Shown here in pieces: positions 59,390 through 64,000 of a DNA stretch of 64,000 bases. A program made the position numbers and the translations under genes. The notes under the pieces are model-generated. The model was not told the DNA's origin, made no database searches, and was given only the letters and a program-made list of their open reading frames with translations. Every line of letters begins with the position of its first letter. The stretch's first letter is position 1. Source of the stretch: Linanthus parryae (lineage: Eukaryota > Streptophyta > Magnoliopsida > Ericales > Polemoniaceae); assembly GCA_023055425.1 (NCBI GenBank), contig JALGPY010000004.1, positions 21,165,718 to 21,229,717 of the forward strand, given 5' to 3'.

Positions 59390-60400
59390 AGCAAATACAA
59401 ACGCGATCTTAATCGATCATCAAAGCCTATCTCTTACGATAGCAAACGCGATCTCAATCGATCATCTAAAGCCTATCTCTTACGATAGCAGCAAACGCAA
59501 ATGCGATCTTAAGTGATCATCAAAGCCTATCTCTCACGATAGCGGTCAACACATACGATCTTAATTGATCATCTAAAGCCTATCTCTTACGATAGCAGCC
59601 AAACACAAATGCGATCTTAAGTGATCATCAAAGCCTATCTCTCACGATAGCGGTCAACACATACGATCTTAATTGATCATCTAAAGCCTATCTCTTACGA
59701 TAGCAGCCAAACACAAATGCGATCTTAAGTGATCATCAAAGCCTATCTCTCACGATAGCAGTCAACACATACGATCTTAATTGATCATCTAAAGCCTATC
59801 TCTTACGATAGCAGCCAAACGCAAATGCGATCTTAAGTGATCATCAAAGCCTATCTCTCACGATAGCAGTCAACACAAATACGATCTTAATTGATCATCT
59901 AAAGCCCATCCCTTACGATGGCAGCCAATGCAAATGTGATCTTAAGTGGTCATCCAAAGCCTATCTCTTACGATAGCAGCAAAATACAAAAACGATCTCA
60001 ATCGATCATCAAAATCCTATCTCTCACGATAGCGGTTTATGCAAATGCGATCTTATATGATCTTCTTTAAGCCTATCTGTTACGATAGCAATTTATACGC
60101 AAAGTGATTTTAGTTGATCACCCAAGCCCGTCTGTTACGATGGCAACGTGACTGCAGAACCATCTTGCTAGATCTTCTAAAGGTCTATCAGCTGCGATAG
60201 CAATTTATGCGAGAAACTATCTCAAGCAATTCTCTAATAAAGCCTATCTTCTATGATAGCAATTCGCACCACTCAATGATCTTAATTGATCTGTTAAAAA
60301 CTATCTGTTACGATAGCAAAGTTGTGAACGTGATCTCATACGATTTACAACGACCAACTGCAAGCCCATCCGTAAAGATGGCACGGCTGCGAAATTACGA
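59390..60400 (+). repeat. Tandem hairpin-repeat array of the Tat element (~54-bp units, 108-bp higher-order period)
   Basis: The unit pattern is a GATC-rich dyad (GATCTTAATTGATC or GATCTTAAGTGATC), a short spacer, then CTATCTCTTACGATAG. Two unit types alternate, so the block starting GCGATCTTAAGTGATC recurs at 59,503, 59,611, 59,719 and 59,827, spaced exactly 108. Units become irregular after ~59,990. Each CTATC...GATAG pair can form a 5-bp stem. Tat elements often carry tandem repeats between pol and the 3' LTR. There is no coding potential. Confidence 0.9.
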
Positions 60401-61809
60401 TCTCGAATGATCTAGCGAAACATCTGCGCATTGACGTCGCATATGTGGAATCATTACATGGCATTATGCAAGGCAAAACAAGCCGAAACGCATGCGAAAT
60501 TGTATTTTGTTGCAAAGAGCAAATAATACAAAGGCTATATATCATTATGAGTCAAATGACTTACAATTTATCTGTCTAGATAGCAGCTTACAAGCGAAAA
60601 GCTCAAATCTAACTACGCAGCCAACATGGCTTACAATACATTCGAAAAATGGCTGGTAAGCCAGCGATGCACTAGGGAACTCTCGGCTAAGAAAAGAGAG
60701 AATCCACCGGTCCTAACACCGGCAGTGCAGTACACAGATCTGCGGCCAAAGATCTATAGCAAAAGGGATGCTGCCGCGAAGAGATCAACTTGTCATTCGC
60801 CACATCCCTAGCAGCAAGATCAGGGATGCGATACGCCCAAGACCCCGAGGAATGACAAAAGCCTCCGTCTGATCAAGATAGGCGCCGGAGGAGCTTCCTG
60901 TACCGACAGATGCTACTCTGCAAAACAGGCGAAGCAGTCATTCCTCTGGTGATGGACTCCTTGTCATGTTGGACAAGGGCATTGACGAGCACCCCGACCT
61001 CACAAATGTGAGGGCGACGGATTCTTCCCTGGAGATGCTGAAGAAGAATTCCCCCGTTCATTACGAGACGGTAGCACGGTCACTTCGGCGCTGCACCTCG
61101 CCACGAGGCGGCCGGAAACATGACCTGCACACATAATACACGAAGAAATTTCTTCGAGCACACATGAGGTATTATCTGCATCCTCTTTATGATGGTTATA
61201 AACAGCAATAAGCCTCATAAAGTGGATCTTGGAAACTATTTCTATAGCACAAAGCGCAAACTCAGGATTCAAAACTTGAAGTTGCCATGAATCAACGAAA
61301 AACAAGCGTTGAAGCCAGCAGTCGTAAGGACTCACGGCAAAGCACATGTTTGGGATGAAGAACCCAAATGGCAAAGACAGGGTTTATATAGGCCCTGTGG
61401 AGACTCTTCGGTAGCCTAAGATGAGTCAGCAAAATTCAAAAAGAGGGTAAGTTCAATCACTTACGCCTTGAAAAGCGGTAACAATCAATTACCCTACTAA
61501 AGGCTACGACGATTCAGTTGCGTATCCTAATAAATGACGGATAGTCATGATTCGGATGGACTTCCCAACGGAAGCGTGCTTATCTGCCGAAAAATTAGCG
61601 CGAAAATCAAGCAGAAAATCAATTGCTGATGTCATAATTGGATATGCACAGAAATGTCCAATCAAATCCCGAAAAGGGCAAAACGGGCAAACTCATTGTT
61701 TGTTGTTAAAAAAAAAGGGGGAGAAACCCTAGCAACATTACATTAATGTTTCAAAACATTACATTAATGTCTCAGCCATCTTCCTGTTTTCTTTTCAAAA
61801 TTCGAAAAG
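60401..61809. other. Tat internal region between repeat array and antisense gene
   Basis: About 1.4 kb without recognisable domain. It probably includes the 3' untranslated region of the antisense gene. Open frames at 60,626-60,811 and 61,000-61,374 are short and unsupported. Confidence 0.5.
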
Positions 61810-64000
61810 TCAAAACAAATTCTTGATTAAGGAATCTTGGGGCTCGAACTGCTCGCTCAGCTTCTCCACTTGTTTCACTTCTTGCTTCAGTTGCTCGCAC
61901 TTGGCATTCATTTCGTGATACAGCTTCAAAGCTTCATCAACCTTTTGCTTTTGCTGCTCCACCTTCTGCATCTCAGCTGCGAGATTCTGGTGACCGAGAT
62001 TCAAAGTTACAGCTGCGCGAATCAGTGTAACTCTGTCCTTGAGGAATTTGAAACCAAGTCTGCCTTGGACTTTGAACAGGAGATTTTGGCACATGCCACA
62101 CAGCAATTCAGCACTCTGGGCCGAAATGGTCGCAGGTGTAGCCGCAGACAGCTGCTCCAGTATCCAGATGGCTTCAGTAAGGAATAGCCTCCTGTCAAAA
62201 GGTCCGATCTCCAGAGATCTCACAAACGATCGGGGGTATCTGAGACGCATTCGAACCACCCAGTCTACATCGGTTTGCTTCAAACCTGAGACATCAAAAA
62301 TGGTTATAATGTCAGAACTCGCAAGCAAATAATGCGACATGCGAACGGTAAAGCTTTACTTACCAGTGCCTTCCAGAATTTCATGAAGAGAAGGGATGCG
62401 GGCCACTGGGTTGTTCAAAGACTGCCCTCGCTCCATGGCTCTCCTATCAGCTGCGAGCTCCAACCTCTCATAGTCAGGAGGAAGAGTGTAGGCCGCACCA
62501 GCTGCGACTACATTCCCAACCTGCGAGCCCCAAATGCTCCACGCAGGAATAGGTGCTTCTTGCTCAGTCATCGCCGGAGGCGAAGGGACAGCCGAAGTCG
62601 CTGGGCGGAGGACACTCCCAGATGCGAAAACATTAGCATCACTTGTCCTTTCTTCCTCACCACCGGTACGGACACCTTCGTCCATCGGCACAGCATCAGC
62701 TTCGACATCATCGGAGAGTTCGATGACATCCTCGAGATGCTCACTTGCGTGTCCAGCGGCTGCGACGGGCTTCTCGGTATGGGAGCTCGAAATTGGAACA
62801 TGGGATGCAGAAGGCTGACCTCTCTGCTCCAGCTCAGGTTCCTCAGCATGACCTGCGATGCCAAATGCGATAATGTGAGGTAACTTGTGTTATAAGTTAT
62901 TTCGCTATCTTTACTAAAGCTAAGAATAAGCACCTCCACGCGAAGGTGGGATTGAGGTATCCTCATCGTACACTAGGGACGTGGAACCGTGCCCTATCAG
63001 TGTATCCTCACTAAGCAAATCTTTAAGAGAAGCGTGACCTGGGATGCGAGTAAACCAGTCATGATTTTGCCTCAAGTGGCTACAGCCTAGTATGCGCATA
63101 TCACTCAAAATAATTACCTGAGGGTTCTCCTCATTTGCTTACCAACCAACGGCGAATGTCAGGCTTTGACACACCGTGCTTTAACGCACCCACAATTACA
63201 TCTCTATAAGTAACTGCGAGATTGAAGATCTCACCTTTATCGCCACCTGCGATCTCTGCGAAGTCCGCTTGGACTTGCTCTAGCTCTGCTGCATCCTCTC
63301 CGGGAACCTCATCTTCCTCCTCCACATGAGGAGCCACTTCTTCGGGAAGCTCGTCTTCCTCGCCAACTGGACGCACTAAGTCGTCAACATGCTGCTCCTC
63401 GAGGCTCCGCTGTTTCACACGCTCGAGCTCCTCTTCCTCTCGCTGCCTTCTTCTTTCAGCAGCCTCCGCGGCTGTCTTCCGGGATTCAGCAAGAACATCC
63501 TCGCTTATAGGATCATCTGAAATGCCAGAATGGACATCTCTCTTTTGCCTCTTGGCCACAAGGCCACCAACGGCTTCATCATCATCATCTGCGAATACAT
63601 AATTGGTTCAAAGAAAAGAACTGCAAAGAAGTCAAGATGAGTGGCAAGGAGATGCGACGGAAGTACCTCCTGATTCTTCCTCGCACATCACAACTGTTGC
63701 TTCTTCTTCTTCATCACTTGCCGGGGGCTCCTGTCTCTCTTCCTCCTCTTGGTTGAATGGAACGAAAGTCTCAACTGCGAGGTCTTTTCGCACTTTGCTG
63801 GGCATACGACCCTTGCCTTTGTCCTTGATGGAAAGGGACCTCACTGGGGGAGAAGCTGGAGCACTCCTAGGGGAAGAAATCGTAATTCCCTTTTGCCTAG
63901 GTCTCTTCACTCTCGGCGCCGCAGTCGCTGGAGGGGACGGGTCATCTCTAGGAGGAGACGGAGCCGGAGGGTTGTCTATCAGCGAGTCAGCGAAAGTGTT
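61810..64000 (-). CDS. Antisense multi-exon gene carried by the Tat element, partial (5' end beyond window)
   Basis: Five exons on the minus strand: 64,000 (continuing right) to 63,667; 63,588-63,118; 63,038-62,934; 62,852-62,364; 62,285-61,810. Introns are 78, 79, 81 and 78 bp. All are GT-AG and all phase 1 (donors GGAG|GTACTT, TCAG|GTAATT, GGAG|GTGCTT, ACTG|GTAAGT; acceptors CGCAG, CCCAG, CGCAG, CTCAG). The frame is continuous except one TGA at 63,131-63,133 in exon 2. The visible part is over 620 residues. Exon 1 is rich in proline with basic KRPRQ and an acidic tail. Exon 2 starts with acidic and basic clusters (VAKRQKRD), then a charged helix of coiled-coil type. Exons 3-4 are acidic. 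Exon 5 ends in a coiled coil (KVEQQKQKVDEALKLYHEMN, then heptad-like ELs). Basic clusters suggest a nuclear location. The layout resembles antisense ORFs known in Tat/Grande-type elements and plant 'putative gypsy type transposon' proteins (PF04195), whose domain would be upstream, right of 64,000. Function is unknown. Confidence 0.75.

Larger units (their letters stand above)
52175..64000 (+). mobile_element. Tat-lineage Ty3/gypsy element, partial (3' end beyond window)
   Basis: It comprises a 5' LTR, PBS, one gag-pro-pol frame on the plus strand, a tandem-repeat region, and an antisense multi-exon gene. The second, archaeal-type RNase H between the usual RNase H and the integrase is diagnostic of the Tat lineage. 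GC content and codon choice differ clearly from the AT-rich Copia neighbours. There are only two stops in over 2,100 codons of polyprotein, so it is the youngest Gypsy element here. It sits in the SIRE-1 integrase. Confidence 0.93.

Noticed and set aside
59390..60400. A CRISPR-like array
   Set aside because: The genome is plant nuclear, repeats are diverged with no unique spacers, and the array lies inside a Gypsy element.
63143..63588. Exon 2 of the antisense gene ending at TTG|GTAAGC (63,142)
   Set aside because: The donor looks good, but it leaves exon 3 out of frame and gives a 104-bp intron where the others are 78-81; the donor at 63,117 fits length and phase.

Overview
The window is nuclear DNA of a flowering plant and is almost entirely LTR retrotransposons. 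I see no convincing host protein-coding gene. The evidence is Angela/BARE-type and SIRE/Maximus-type Copia elements, a Tat-lineage Gypsy element with two RNase H domains, solo LTRs with target-site duplications (TSDs), and AT-rich intergenic DNA. The species cannot be named from the sequence.

Region 1 (1-29,186) is a four-level nest of one Angela-like family. The oldest copy (Angela-IV) survives as its gag-pol remnant and 3' LTR (23,576-29,186). Angela-I sits in its gag; Angela-I runs 1-3,911 and resumes at 20,810-23,575. Angela-II (3,912-20,809) sits in the reverse transcriptase of Angela-I with a perfect 5-bp TSD, ATAGA at 3,907-3,911 and 20,810-20,814. Angela-III (4,209-12,710, opposite strand) sits in the 5' LTR of Angela-II with TSD AAAAG/ACAAG. 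Decay increases from III to IV, as the nesting order predicts.

Region 2 (29,187-38,959) is AT-rich and holds scattered debris. It contains a tRNA-like SINE head, a solo LTR with perfect TSD ATGCT (32,462-33,096), a LINE-type RNase H fragment, a Copia RNase H fragment, an Angela-like LTR fragment, and a Tekay-like LTR that carries a solo SIRE LTR (36,540-38,052, TSD CAACT/CAACC).

Region 3 (38,960-52,174) is a second nest. A truncated plus-strand Angela LTR abuts a minus-strand Angela body (39,601-42,896). SIRE-1 (minus) is inserted in the leader of that body. The 3' half of a second SIRE (SIRE-2, plus) lies inside SIRE-1, giving a roughly 9-kb imperfect inverted arrangement centred near 47,411. 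Both SIREs keep remnants of a third ORF between pol and the 3' LTR.

Region 4 (52,175-64,000 and beyond) is a young Tat-type Gypsy element inserted in the SIRE-1 integrase. It has a 5' LTR and one continuous gag-pro-RT-RNaseH-aRNaseH-integrase frame broken by only two stops. The zinc-binding linker before the integrase core is duplicated. Then come an array of hairpin-forming tandem repeats (108-bp higher-order period) and an antisense gene whose introns I can place. That gene has five exons in the window and four GT-AG introns of 78, 79, 81 and 78 bp, all in phase 1, and it runs off the right edge. It is the most interesting item here: an intron-bearing antisense gene carried by a retrotransposon.

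The 5' LTRs of Angela-I and -IV should lie left of the window. The Tat 3' LTR, the rest of SIRE-1 and the rest of the minus-strand Angela should lie right of it.
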